In this document: in pieces, positions 34,990 through 46,340 of the stretch | Position numbering within the stretch: position 1 is the first letter of the stretch | Layout: the number at the start of each line of letters is the position of its first letter | DNA from: Neopestalotiopsis rosae | Taxonomy: Eukaryota; Ascomycota; Sordariomycetes; Amphisphaeriales; Sporocadaceae | Length of the DNA: 64,000 nt | NCBI GenBank assembly: GCA_023078685.1 | Contig: JALGAS010000002.1 | Span: 4,650,001 to 4,714,000 of the forward strand | Reading direction: 5' to 3' | Translations under genes and position numbers: made by a program | The notes under the pieces: model-generated | Databases searched by the model: none | Seen by the model: the letters and a program-made list of their open reading frames with translations, nothing else | What the model was told of the DNA's origin: nothing

Positions 34990-36496
34990 CTACACTGGCA
35001 GCCTTGGTATGGCGTGTTTGAACACATTTCGCGGATCGTACTTTTCTTTTAGATCCAGAAGAACATCATAATGCTCTCCGTAAACCTTTCTCAGGTCTGT
35101 ATCCTCCTCGCCAAGCAACGAAATGTACGATTCTTCCAGGATATTATCAGGATCCGACTCTTTCAGCTCCTTCTGCATGGCCAACGCCCAGGCCGCTGCC
35201 TTTTCTTCGTACATCTGGTCGGGGGACACCGCAATGATCTCAATCATCAGGTGATCTATCCGCGAGCCAAACACTGACCCTTCACTCGGCTTCGGAGAGC
35301 GGAGGGCGTGAACAGAAAGGGCCGTGCCGCCTCCCGGTATGAGCTTGCCATATTTGGCCATGACCTTTGCTGTCTTGGGCGTCCAGCGCTTCACACTCGT
35401 AGTGTACGTACGGCCATAGGAAAGCCAGGTGACCAAATTCTCCTCGTTATCCTTGACGAATTTGTGTAGTGTTATGAGCTCGGGCGAGTTCATGAGGCAG
35501 TGGCCTAGACCCGCAACCTTATCGAACCAACGACGACCTTCATCGTGATCATCCGCTCCCCAGACTGCAAGTAGGGCAAACGCTTTCCCCAGTCCAGGTA
35601 GCTCCGCAATCATTGGCTGGAGCGAAAGAGCTGCTGGTAGCTCGCCACTTTCCTTGATCTGTTCGTAGTTCTGCGTGTACGACAGTACAGTTGCCTCCAA
35701 GTCGGTAGATTCATACACGATGAGCGAGTAAAGGATTTGACCCTGAATTTGTCAGCCATCACCAGCACCACCCCTAGCACCACCCCGTGCCCTGGATCTG
35801 CACATGCTCACCTTTTCTAGTGCATAAACTTTGATTGTAAGCTCAACGATGGCTCCAAGGATACCTCCCCCACCCCGGATGCCCCTCAGCATCTCATCGT
35901 TGGTCTCTACCAGCGAGCCTGTGGCATCAACAAGCTTGGCGCCGACAATCTGATCTACTCCCATGCCGTACAAACTCGAGAACGGACCGTAACCACCAAG
36001 AGTCGCCCATCCGGTATACCCAACAGTCGCAATCGTGCCGCTGCGATGAAAAATATTAGTTCCATAACATTTCAAAAAGGTCAAGGCTGTACCATGGAGT
36101 GACGAGCCCCTGCTCTCCAAGTACCTTGGTAAGGTCTCCGAGCAACACTCCCCCACCGATCCGCGCCGTTTCCCTGCCGTCGTCAACGCGAACGTGATTG
36201 ATCCCGCGCATGTCAATCATCAAGGCGTCCGGGACCTGCGTCCGCCCCGCACAGTCGTGCCCCCCACCGCGGATGCAGAAATCCACGTCGCGGTCGACGC
36301 AGAACTTGATCAGGGCCTGGACATGCTGCGCATTCTGTGGGCGCGCCACTGCGAAAGGCCGAGCGGGGCGCACGACGAAGCATGCCCGCGCAGAGTCAAA
36401 GTCTGCGTCCTGGGGTGACCAGAGGTCCAGGTCTGGGTGGATTTTTTGCAGATGCTCTTTCAGCTGAGCCGCCACTTCGGGTGTGCCTGGGGCCAT
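34990..36496 (-). CDS. Berberine-bridge-enzyme-like FAD-linked oxidoreductase
   Basis: Exons 36496-36093, 36040-35812 and 35742-34990 join to 1386 nt, 461 aa. Donors are GTACAG and GTGAGC; acceptors are CAG. The FAD_binding_4 domain is complete: RPQNAQHVQALIKFC, then RGGGHDCAG with His80 in the position that forms the covalent histidyl-FAD bond, then IGGGVLLGDL. The C-terminal BBE element is YDPRNVFKHAIPRLPV. The second flavin-linking Cys found in doubly linked members is absent: the equivalent GTCPxVG is GTIATVG here, so only one covalent bond is expected. No signal peptide is seen, so it is probably intracellular, unlike many secreted relatives. Such enzymes oxidise alcohols, sugars or alkaloid intermediates, often in secondary metabolism. 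The substrate is unknown. Confidence 0.88.
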
Positions 36497-37547
36497 GGCG
36501 GTTGCATGCAGAGACTCGAGAAAGAGTAAGAAGAATTTGTACAGCGATCAATTCGACCGGATGCCCGAGGATTGGAGGTCATTTTATAGTCGTGACAGTC
36601 ATCCGCTAGCACATGCAGTCAGACGCAAATATAAGAGACACTATTATAGTTCACTACTGGGGAGGTCATCCTTCGTTGTAAGCACTATGGTCAAAACATT
36701 CATTTTAGTTCTGAGACTTGTAGTCAACAAGGACTTGCTAGTGTTTGTTCCTCGTAAGTTGGGGCTCTACGATATACCTCAGCAGTGAGAAGCAACGGCG
36801 CTATGGTGACAGAGTACCATGAACACTTAATTGGAGTCGTGATGCTTCTATAGTCCTCGTTGGGAGACGTGGTGCGGTTTGCAGAGGTATCACAAAGATA
36901 GTGGGGAGAGTTTAAAAGGGGAAGTAAGTCAAGGGATTAGTAAGATACTTCCCGTAATCTCCATCATATGCATACTTTGTAAATTCGTTTCGTACATACC
37001 CATGCTGAATTGTAGCTGAAGCGGCCGCTTGTTCGATCCTACGGTCTACCCATCTTGGTAGCACCGGACCGAAGATTACAGATAAATAACCTAGATCACG
37101 GAATAGTATGTCAGAACCTTGTATTCCTCAGACCCAGTACTATGAGGTATGTATGGCCTCCAATTGGTAGCACTCTGCACTAAGAACCTTATGGGGCTGT
37201 GGCATCTGCCCTAGCCAGTCAGCCTTGGTTCCAGAACTTCATTCCATTTGGCATGCAGAATGTGGGTGGGGGTGCTGGTAACCAAAAGCACATTTTCGAA
37301 CATTGTTATTGTCTATGAACTTGGCGCTCAAAGACTGCGATTTCTATTTGCACATTCGCCAATTGCTAAGTAGAGTCATCGTCAACTGAACCCATCCAAT
37401 ACTATACTCGTAGCAATACATCGGTGCCGCCCAGGCAAAGTTACATGGCAAAGCGTTGCAGATCCCCTAACATACATCGTGCAGTATGAAATCGGGCTAG
37501 CTATGGTGGGCAGTGGACATGTCCCCACATGCCCGCAATGCGTCACT
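36497..37547. other. Intergenic region, promoter of the BBE-like gene
   Basis: No supported gene. Short frames near 36483-36788 overlap the start of the BBE-like gene in antisense. The rest shows no domain or splice-linked exons. Confidence 0.5.
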
Positions 37548-37855
37548 TCATAGTACACGGCCTGAGCCACTTTTTTGATTGTTCTCGTCCAGATTCCTTG
37601 CATTAAATTGGCCTGTCTGCGCAATGATCTCGGCCACATGCGCTTTGGTGTCGTCTTCAGTCCGTTGACCGTGACTTATTTGAAGTAGTCGGTCCGAGTA
37701 GTCGTTCTGATTTTTCAGATAAAAGTCAAGCTTGATCTTCGAGTCACTGCACCACACCGTTAGTCCCGTGGATATTTGAGTTGGGTCATTGCATACTTCA
37801 GTGTCGCCCCGTCGCTGTCCTCAAGGGCAACAGTTCCAGATTGGGCTGCGGCCAT
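37548..37855 (-). CDS. Small uncharacterised two-exon protein (85 aa)
   Basis: Exon 1 (37855-37797) begins MAAAQSGTVALEDSDGATL. Exon 2 (37746-37548) ends NARNLDENNQKSGSGRVL. The intron of 50 nt is a textbook fungal one: donor GTATGC, branch GACTAACGG, acceptor GTGCAG, and the phase joins as AA|T. The total is 258 nt, 85 aa, hydrophilic, with no signal peptide or membrane segment and a helix-prone middle (DDTKAHVAEIIAQTG). I recognise no family. The exact splice signals and the protein-like composition are the only support. It may be a young or lineage-restricted gene, or the remnant of a larger one. Confidence 0.5.
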
Positions 37856-39148
37856 GATATCGGCAGTATCGTAGTGACTATGGAAAAGAACGTTCCAGGA
37901 TGATATACAAATATAAAATCAGGCCTTAGAGTATGATCTCAGAGATCCCGCTTTACACTGAGCAGTGCTTGGCTTCGTGGGGTGTACGTTCGGTCGACAA
38001 CGTGGCTGAGGGGTGCTTATTAGATATACATGGTAATGAAGTTTATGCTGGATCGTGTCTATGTCTATTTGTAATTCGAATTCGCGCACAGTCAAGACTG
38101 GCTCCTTCAGACTGTCTAGGGTTGAGGAAAATTGGATTAAAAGATTGTGAAAAATGCAAGTGTTGGACCCTGGAATATTTTGGCTGTCAAGCATATGGAA
38201 ATACTCGCTATCTGTGTGACACAGGTAGGAGTTCTCGGGAGGGGTGCCGTATTCTTCAAGCCTGTGCCGTGTTTCTCTTTCTTTTTGTGACGATTCTGTG
38301 CTAGAACCATGTGCATGTATGCCGCTTCACCAGGGGTTGATTTAGTGACAAGCCGCATCATGTGAAATGCAGAGATGCGGCCTGTGGCTGTTGAGGATCC
38401 CTGGTCGACCTTCCATTTCGTCACCCAGCACCACGGTAGCTGCATCTGATTGGACTCATCTCAGGCTTTTTGAACCAATTGATTGCTGCTCCTGATGAAC
38501 AAACAGCTTCAGTCCAAGTGAGGTTCAAGCCAAATTGTCTCGACCAATGAAAACAAATCTCGACATGAAATCGAAACAGGGGCTTCACAGAACTAGACTG
38601 CCGCGTTTTAGCCAACAGGAGTGGTACAAACCGGAGAGGAGCGAACTGCGGGGGCAGACAGAGGACGGTATTGGGGCTCAGTGCGAGGTGCTTAAAAGTT
38701 GGCACAGAAATCTGCCGTACGTTAGGCCATACCAGTTGGGCACAACTAGAAATTGCTCAGGATAGTGGTCTTTAGGTGAGCATCGTCATGGGTGGCTGTT
38801 CATGCATGGCGTCTGTGAGGTCTGGCATCGAAAGCCTCGTATTGGTAGAGCGATTTGGACTTCAGTCTGCTATTCCTGAACCAATCACAACCCTGCATCT
38901 ACGTTGTTTGAAGACGTGAGATGTCCAAAGCTGACAGAGGCGCCACGGATGCCTTGTGCCCAATATAACAACACATTGTGTATGCGATTGCCTCGCAGAA
39001 GTATGACCTGTGACTGACCTTATTCGATGAAAAGGGTCGCGCACATCAATATTCCACAGACACCTCATGCCCATCTCCATTATTGAAGGCAAGCATTCGA
39101 GTTTCTGAGTAAGACCTTAGACACCAGAATATTGTATAAATATATCAA
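37856..39148. other. Intergenic region
   Basis: No gene seen. The short frames between 37919 and 38765 lie on both strands without domain or splice partners. A TATAAATATA lies only 5-14 nt before the chosen start at 39149. Confidence 0.5.
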
Positions 39149-41474
39149 ATGGCAGGTACAGAAGCAATGCTCAATATGAGCTCGAGCCTACAAGTTAAAC
39201 ACAACGATCCTAGCAATGAACATTCAATTGCGGGAACAACAACTTCATTAGGCAATATCGCACATTCGACTGGTCTAAGATCCCACGCATCGATTCACTC
39301 GGAAACTTGCACCACACCATACCATTCTCGTGCGCAAAGTCCTGTTGGGGACCCCCCAAGAACCATGGAAGAAGATCTCGCAGGTGTTGGGACTCGTGGC
39401 TGCCAGACATATCAATACGCCGAAGATAATCCTTGCACTACCTTACCACGTCGTCCTCTCCAACATCAACCTACGACCACTGATTCCCCTCTCGATGTAG
39501 ATTCGTCTATTGGTCATGTCGATGACTGGAGCCTGGACAAAGTTTCTTGCTTGAGCGATGACAGGGATCACACGTTACGCCAAGACAACGAAAGACTGAC
39601 GCCACAATTCTCAAGCCAAACTAGCTGCAGTGAGGATCTCACGTATCTTGGGGAGATGTTTGATGACACGACGTACGTCTTTACCGAAGACGCGGACAGC
39701 CAATCAGAGTCTATGGACGATACCGATATAGATCTTGAGAGAATTGCAGGCGACCTGCTCTCTAGATGGTTTGGTATTGATCTTAACAGTCTCGGGCGGC
39801 CTTTCAGAGTGATCCACTGCCTCGAGCACGTTAAAGACCAGATGGCTGCTGTTGTGGAGGAGGAAGGTCATGTGCTGCCTGAGGATGGGAATGAGTATTC
39901 AGAGGCGGAGGAAATGCTTGATGCAGATATTGCGAATACTGAACCCTGCGATGTTGAAACTACTGGTCAAGCTACGTCCCATGGACGTTCAGAAGCCAAA
40001 GACGCGAGTAGTCAATCTGGAAAGGACAAGAAACGACTCAACAACGGAGACCTCAAGTCATCAATTAGCTCTGAGTTGAAGCTGGCAACGAGATATCCCA
40101 AGAAAAAGCGTCGCACTGGAGAGCAGTTGAGCTGTCCCTATAGAAAGCGTAATCCTCTTCGCTTCAATGTGCGGCAGCACGAACGTTGTGCTCTCAGATC
40201 ATATCCCGATATAACGTCCCTCAAGTAGGTTTCTGCATTTATTTCGTTCTCTGGGTGTCTATCTGCGGTCTCATTCCACCATGAAAGTTTCAAGCGCTTT
40301 CAACAAACCATGCAAAATACTTCCCTGCCTGAGGAATCAGTCACTTGCTGACCATTGATAGAAAGCATCTCTCCTCAGACCATCACAAGCCTGTGCATCC
40401 ATGGCGCGCGTGTAATAGATGTCAGCAATCGTTTCAAGATCAAAAAAACGCCATATCGCACATGCAACAGTGCCGTGCGTCCCCTCAACCAGCAGTGGCC
40501 CCTGCAAAGCTCGCCCCAGAGGATGGATTTGACGATGATGTCAAAAGCCGACTTGTCTCCCGAAAAGACGGAGTTAAGATCGATGATTGGGTCTCACTTT
40601 ACAAACTGTTGTTTCCAGACGCGGATATCATTCCCGATTGTAGTACGTATTGAGTTCAAGAAGGATGCTGGAATAAGACTGATATGAATTACAGACTTTG
40701 ATCCGGTGATTGAGGATCATGACGTATCAGAGAAGATGAATGCCTATCAAAGCACCCTGGACAAAGATATTAGCATCCTAGTGAAAGAGTATTGCAACGG
40801 ACGCAGAAGCCGGCCGTCGCCTCCAACAGAATATACAACTTCTGGTCGAAAAGAGGGACAGGAAGTTGCTTGAACGTTCAGAAATTACGATTGCGGGCTC
40901 TCATATACCTATCAGCACTATACTTCAAGGAGAGGGCTCAAAGTCCACAACAGAGGAAGGCTTTGTTGACCTTGGTATGGAGTCTTCTCAACAGATGGAC
41001 CTGTTCGATAACATTTTTGCAGCCGAGGAAGCCGACCAAATCTCGGCACACTATGCGTCGAACAGGGAGCCCATTGAGTTTGTGAATATCTCACGAATTC
41101 TTCCATCCGATACCTCCCAAACTGTCAGATCAACTCCACTGGTCCCAGCCTTGCGCCAATTAGACACCCAACCTCAATCTTCTCTATCACTAAATCACAC
41201 AATTCCCATACCAATGATCTCCCAGCCAGAGCAGTCAGCGAACTATATGCCGGGAGTAAACACGAGGCCTCAAGCTCCTCATGTTTTCAGCGAGAGCTTA
41301 TTTGCAAGCAATTATCCGTTCTATCCATCTTCCACCTACATGACAACATTGAACAATCAAGGTGTTCATCCCAGTGCCACCTGGCCTTCCAACAATGTCG
41401 ACTTCAATACGGGTCAAGACATGGACTGGATTAACGAGACTATGTCATATGAAAGACCAGACTGGGGAGGTTGA
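39149..41474 (+). CDS. C2H2-like zinc-finger protein of a fungal-specific family, with a frame jump near 40790
   Basis: Exons 39149-40224, 40362-40642 and 40695 onward. The first two introns have GTAGGT/TAG and GTACGT/CAG. A Ser/Thr/Asp-rich N-terminus is followed by a basic patch (KKKRRTGE) and the signature CPYRKRNPLRFNVRQHERC with LKKHLSSDHH, then WRACNRCQQSF and HMQQC, i.e. degenerate paired C2H2 fingers. WVSLYKLLFPDA follows. The frame from exon 3 stops at 40871, while the true continuation (DAEAGRRLQQNIQLLVEKRDRKLLE) is one base out. A 64-nt intron 40724-40787 or a single inserted base near 40799 would reconnect it. The C-terminus is Pro/Ser-rich and ends YERPDWGG. The TATA-like element close to the ATG hints that Met7 or Met10 may be the real start. 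A nuclear regulatory role is inferred. Confidence 0.7.
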
Positions 41475-42398
41475 TTTGAGATATGGAGTGGTATAGGTAA
41501 AGAAGTGAGAACTGCAAGGTAGGACTGATACCCGAAAATGTAGTTAGCATGATGCTGAGCAATGGAGAACTCTCATCGCTGCATATATATACGTTTTCAT
41601 CTCCTCTCTCTGAATCTTCTTCTGAGTGAGATCTCTAGAAGTGAGACGGATTAGCATGGCTAGAGTTCTTATTAGCAGCACCGTAGTGATCAGACCACAC
41701 CCCAAGGAATTTTATCGGGCGGGTGTTCAGATTTGGACTCGACGTATCCGGAAGACGGTGGAGGCCTAAGCGATGGAAATTTCGAGTGCTTACGGCACCA
41801 TCTCGTCTGGAGAGATGCAGTCAGTATAGTGTGAGAGTAAAACGCCTGGAGGGCAAGAAATGACCAGCAGCACTTGCACTACAACCACTTGAGCCACGTC
41901 TTAATACTCCATTAGTGATTTGAACTACGAAGACGGTCTTCAACAGCTGAAGAAATAACGTGTAAAATCTTCTTCGAAATAATTGTTCACTTATGACCAG
42001 CTCGAGCTACTCTAACCAATTGACGAGCATCTGGTATGAATTGAGTTCTTCTTAATATGCAGTTGCAGGGATATCGCAATGCTAATGCTTGGCGCCGTCT
42101 GTTGGTTGAGCACGTCGTAGCTCTCTAGAGGTTTGCTGCCTACATACCAAGGTACCTAAGTACGGTACAGAGGTTACATTGTTGCAACCAACAAACAACC
42201 TGCATCATGAGTTCTATCGTGTGAAATGCGCCCGCCGTCAACCACGTCTTTCCTAATGATTCTAGCTTGCCTACCTCGAAGCGCTTGGGCGCCCTGTGCA
42301 GCAGCAGAGTGAACAACACCAACAACAGTGAGATAGTCTCGCGAAGTTCCCGCTCAGTTTCTTGCTCTTTAATCTCTACATTTGAATACCTAGTAAAT
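41475..42398. other. Intergenic region, promoter of the SDR gene
   Basis: No gene seen. The last 150 bases contain an in-frame extension of the SDR gene (from ATG 42267) that is rich in Ser and Arg without a clear feature. I treat it as 5' UTR. Confidence 0.5.
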
Positions 42399-43471
42399 AT
42401 GACGGGCACAATACTTTTTACTGGCGCCAACAGCTCGGCCGGGCTTCATGCCGTCGAACAGCTGCTCAAGCATCATAGCGAGTTGACCGCCATCTTGATG
42501 GTCAGGGATGCTGGCGTGAACGATGTCAACACACAGAATTTGCGACAGGTCATCGCACGATACCCCAAGTCTAATGCCACGATACACCAGCTCGATAATT
42601 CAAACCTCGCATCCGTTCATGAATTTGCCACCAAGATCTCGGCCGCGATCGCTGCCGGCGAATACCCGCGTTTGAAAGCAATTGTTTGCAACGCTTCGTA
42701 CTGGAACCTGGTCCTTGACTCAGAGCTCACGGCAGACGGCTATGACAAAACTATACAGGTGAACTATATCGCCCATGTCGCCCTTGTGCTTCGACTCCTG
42801 GACAGCTTCGGCGATGAAGGCCGTATTGTGTTACTCTCAAGCGTGGGTCACTTTCGTAAGCCCAACGCTGTGACATCGCATATCCCCGAGATCCCCGACG
42901 ACATTGATCAACTCAATCACCCACCACCCGATCAGGACAAGGAAGGTCGTGGTTTCCAGAGATATGCAAACTCCAAGTTATTACTCACGACCTGGATGTA
43001 CCCGCTCAACCGCTATCTACAGCAGGTAATTATATTTGGCCTAAAGGCTTGCTCCCGCCTATGGATGAACGAATGCTGAATTAGTGTGTGACGATAAAGA
43101 ATCCAAACTTGAAGGATATCACGGTCGTGACCATCAACCCCGGTGGACTGGGCGATTCACGATGCTTTACTTCCAACACACCACAATCCATGCAGCTCAA
43201 GCAAACATTTATATTGAAGCCCCTTATGGGGGTCATCAACCGTCTGGTCGATTCGACATTCCGCTCATCGGCCGAGGCTGGACGCGATATCGCAGAGCTT
43301 GCCGTGAACAAGGCATATTCCGGCGAGCGTGGCTACTTCACACTGTTGAAAAAGGACGAAAGCGATCCCCTCACACTGGACGAAGGCGTGCAGGAGAGGG
43401 TGTGGAAGAAGAGCCTGGAATGGGCCAAGATCACTAAGGACAATACTGCACTGAAGGAAGCTATCGAGTAA
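42399..43471 (+). CDS. Short-chain dehydrogenase/reductase (SDR)
   Basis: Exons 42399-43025 and 43085-43471 join to 1014 nt, 337 aa. The intron has GTAATT, a GCTGAAT branch and TAG. The cofactor motif is FTGANSSAGLHAVEQLL (Gly9 to Gly15), with CNAS replacing the usual NNAG near 98-101. Catalytic Ser is in LLSSVG (147/148), and Tyr189 and Lys193 are in YANSK. After the active site, VTINPGGLGDS corresponds to the PG motif. The length suits classical fungal SDRs of the type that reduce ketones in secondary metabolism. Start 42399 puts the Rossmann fold at the N-terminus as expected. No substrate can be inferred. An alpha/beta hydrolase follows in the same direction 526 bp downstream, which may or may not be functional linkage. 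Confidence 0.87.
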
Positions 43472-43997
43472 ATCGCAACATATTCTATGTATAGTCCATA
43501 GTTGGGGCTCACGCGGAGTGTCAGCTTTGAATGTATGATTTTCACCTTTTTCTATGTCCCCACTCTGGACTCTCTTTCCTTGCCTTCTGTGGTCTGACCT
43601 CGTTGGACATTATGAGTTATGCGCAACCGACTATGGACCGTTCAGCACCGCGACTAATGACAGACTGTGGGCTATGCACAAAATTCATTTGGTTGTGAAT
43701 AGGTTGATGACCAGGCAAGATCGCAATTCCCAACGGTTCTTTGTTGATCAGTGGGTGTGCTTACCTCTGTATCTATGCAGCTGAGGAACCAACTACTAAG
43801 TCGCATAATTATGGGGTGGGCTGGATCTACCTGTCTGCAATGTTCTTGCTTATTATGTATCTCTGCTTAAATTTGCTATTTTCTTTTGTATTAGTATCTT
43901 GAAATTGAGGACTTTTAAGGATTTCTCGGCCCTTTCTTCTGTGATACTCAACCGTACCATTTTCGACCCCGCATCGAGTGAAGATCTCAGTCTTACG
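43472..43997. other. Intergenic region between SDR and hydrolase genes
   Basis: No separate gene. An in-frame ATG at 43899 would add 33 residues to the hydrolase but gives no recognisable feature, so it is treated as 5' UTR. Confidence 0.5.
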
Positions 43998-44854
43998 ATG
44001 GGCGCACTTTCCATTGTCATCGTTCCCGCAGCCTCTGCGCTCCCGGTGATTTATCAGCAGGTCATCGATAGAGTGCGTGCAGATGGATGTGACATCGAAG
44101 AATTATGGATTCCCAGCGTCGGACTTGAAGACGGCAGTAGTCGAGAGGGCGCGCCACCAACTATGTACGACGATGCAGCGTTCGTTGCAGCTCACATCAG
44201 CAAGCTTGCGGACGCAGGCAAGGACATCTTGGTTGTGATGCATTCCTATGGAGGTGCAGCCGGTACTCAATCCGCGCGGGGATTGACCAAGACCGAACGA
44301 CAGAAGCAGGGCAGGCCTGGTGGCATCGTGGGACTTGCATACATGACATGTCTAGTCCCAGAACTAGGACAGCCTGCTTCAACGAGGGCTACAACACCAC
44401 CGAAAGATGCAAAGCCATTGATGGCTGTCGGAGTCCGTAGTATAAGTGACCCCCTCAATGCCTTAGAACTTCACTAATGACCATTGACACCCAGGAGGAC
44501 GGATGGTTCTATTACCCAGATGTCTCGCTGGTTGCCACCCGGGTATTTTCAGATATGCCCTATGAGGAGGGTCTGAAATGGGGCAAATTGCTCGTCAAGC
44601 ACTCGGCCGCTGGTTTTGCCAGCCCTTTGACCTACGCTGGCTACAAAGATCTTCCCGTCTCGTATTTGGTTTGCGAAAACGACCTTTCCATTGTTCACGA
44701 CACCCAGAAATCCCAGATTGAGATGATTGAGCGAGAAAGCGGTAATAAGGTCAACATTACGAGCATTCAGGCCGGCCACGTTCCGCCTATCAGCACGCCG
44801 CAGGATGTGATCAAATGGATTATTCAAGTGGCGAGCCAATACCAGGAAGCATAG
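43998..44854 (+). CDS. Alpha/beta hydrolase (esterase-like)
   Basis: Exons 43998-44432 and 44495-44854 join to 795 nt, 264 aa. The 62-nt intron starts GTCCGT, has CTAATGAC near its end and closes CAG. The fold starts at once (ALSIVIVPAASALP). The nucleophile elbow is VVMHSYGGAAG with Ser83. The acid is Asp208 in CENDLSI, and the base is His240 in AGHVPP. The complete triad and compact cap fit AB_hydrolase_1/6-type esterases common in fungal accessory regions. The start at 43998 (MGALSIVI) is chosen because family members begin directly with the first strand. No signal peptide, so probably cytosolic. It converges with the DUF7730-type gene 165 bp away. Substrate unknown. Confidence 0.85.
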
Positions 44855-45019
44855 GTCAGACATGGCCGAAGTTTTGATAGGAAAATGATGCCTTGTATCA
44901 TTTCGATAATGTAACTTCTCGCAGAGCTTTCTATTTCACAACTTCTGGAACCACGAATTAGAAGAAATGCCTTTTGTGCTTTTCCCCGTTCTTTTTTTCC
45001 CCCGGAAAAGTGATTGCCA

Positions 45020-46340
45020 TCATAATCGGATGGGCGAATGCGGGTCAATTATCGTTCTCTGAGTACAGCCCCAGATCCAATACCCATTGTAATGATCCCG
45101 GACCGATCCCGGGCCGGCATTGGGACTGTATGATGGCTGATCCAACGACTTCCAAAACTTGCCGCGCCGCACATCTGGATCTCCTAGTACTGTGTCCTTA
45201 TTCACAAGGTCGCCATATTTTCTATCCAGAGCGTTCCATACAGAAATTCTGTCAAAACCGATGTGGAATTCCTTACCAGGTCCGGGGCTCATGGCACGTA
45301 ATATACTTTCTACCGGGTCCAGTATGACCGCTTCCACTTCGGGCATAATCTCTCCATTGCGTTGATCTGACAAAGAACACCAGCCCCGGAAAGACATGAA
45401 CAGCTTTCTTAATCGAGGAAACATTGTCGGAAGGATGTCTAGCGGTGCCAGCAAAGAAGGTGGTTGTGCTTTGGAGCAGCTTGTTGAGGCGTCGCGCGTG
45501 ATAGGCACTTCATCTTTATTATTGTAATCGAGGTGCCAAGTGAGCTCAAGTGACGTAATTCTATTGAACAAATGCCAGGGAATCAGTTGGGGTACTTGTA
45601 TCAAGAGCTGTAGGCTGGATATATGAAAGGTGTTGGTTCTATATATGAGGTCAATCGCCTCAGAGTAGCTAAGGTCACATTGTAAGTAAGGCTGGCGCAG
45701 AACTGGAAAAGCCAGTCATGGAACTCCACGACATCAATACGTACGCTTGTCGACACACCAAAAGCCAGTTCATGTCCTGGAAAGAGTCAATGCGACACAT
45801 GAGCTCATCCGGTTGGCAGCTGCAGACAAAGCCCTGTAAACACTGGTCTTCAAATGGCTCAACAGACTCGAAGAGCCTATGAATGTTTGAACGACCAGCA
45901 ACAAGATGTGGAGTCCACTGCCGATATTTCGTACGGTGACAGACGCAGGCAGACCAGTGCCAATGCTTGCTCCGGGTCGTGTCGGGAACCAGTGCAGAGA
46001 TGCTCCCATAGTACAAGTGATCCGAGTCATCGTCGAGCAGAAACGAATCCTGCCGTTTGCGTACTCGTGCGTGGCCATAAACCAGATCGAGATGGAGAGT
46101 TCTTGCCCCACCAAACACGCACTTCAGGATCTCCTGGCGCAGCTCAGTGGGTAGGCGGCTGAAAAGACCATAGCTCTTGATCCTGTCCTCCAGGAGCCCA
46201 GCTTGCCCAGTGGCAGGCACCGGCTGGCGTCCAGCAAAGACAAATAACCGGTCATCGTAGGTTGGGAGTTGTGGATCCCGTGCTCTGCGTTTGTTCTTGC
46301 TGGCCACCTTGTGCTTGATCCATTTTCCAATGGATGACAT
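45020..46340 (-). CDS. DUF7730-type fungal protein
   Basis: Exons 46340-45745 and 45668-45020 join to 1245 nt, 414 aa. The donor GTACGT and acceptor TAG restore [22 protein letters not shown] exactly, the strongest family signature. Other elements are [18 protein letters not shown] near residue 60, LHLDL, a central Cys/His-containing segment ([16 protein letters not shown]), [15 protein letters not shown] and [11 protein letters not shown]. The order of an F-box-like LPTELRQEI helix, then WLL-CRQAY, then leucine-rich-like strands is what I know as the DUF7730 family, abundant in filamentous ascomycetes and of unknown function. A role in ubiquitin ligase targeting has been guessed from the F-box resemblance but is not shown. 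Confidence 0.85.
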
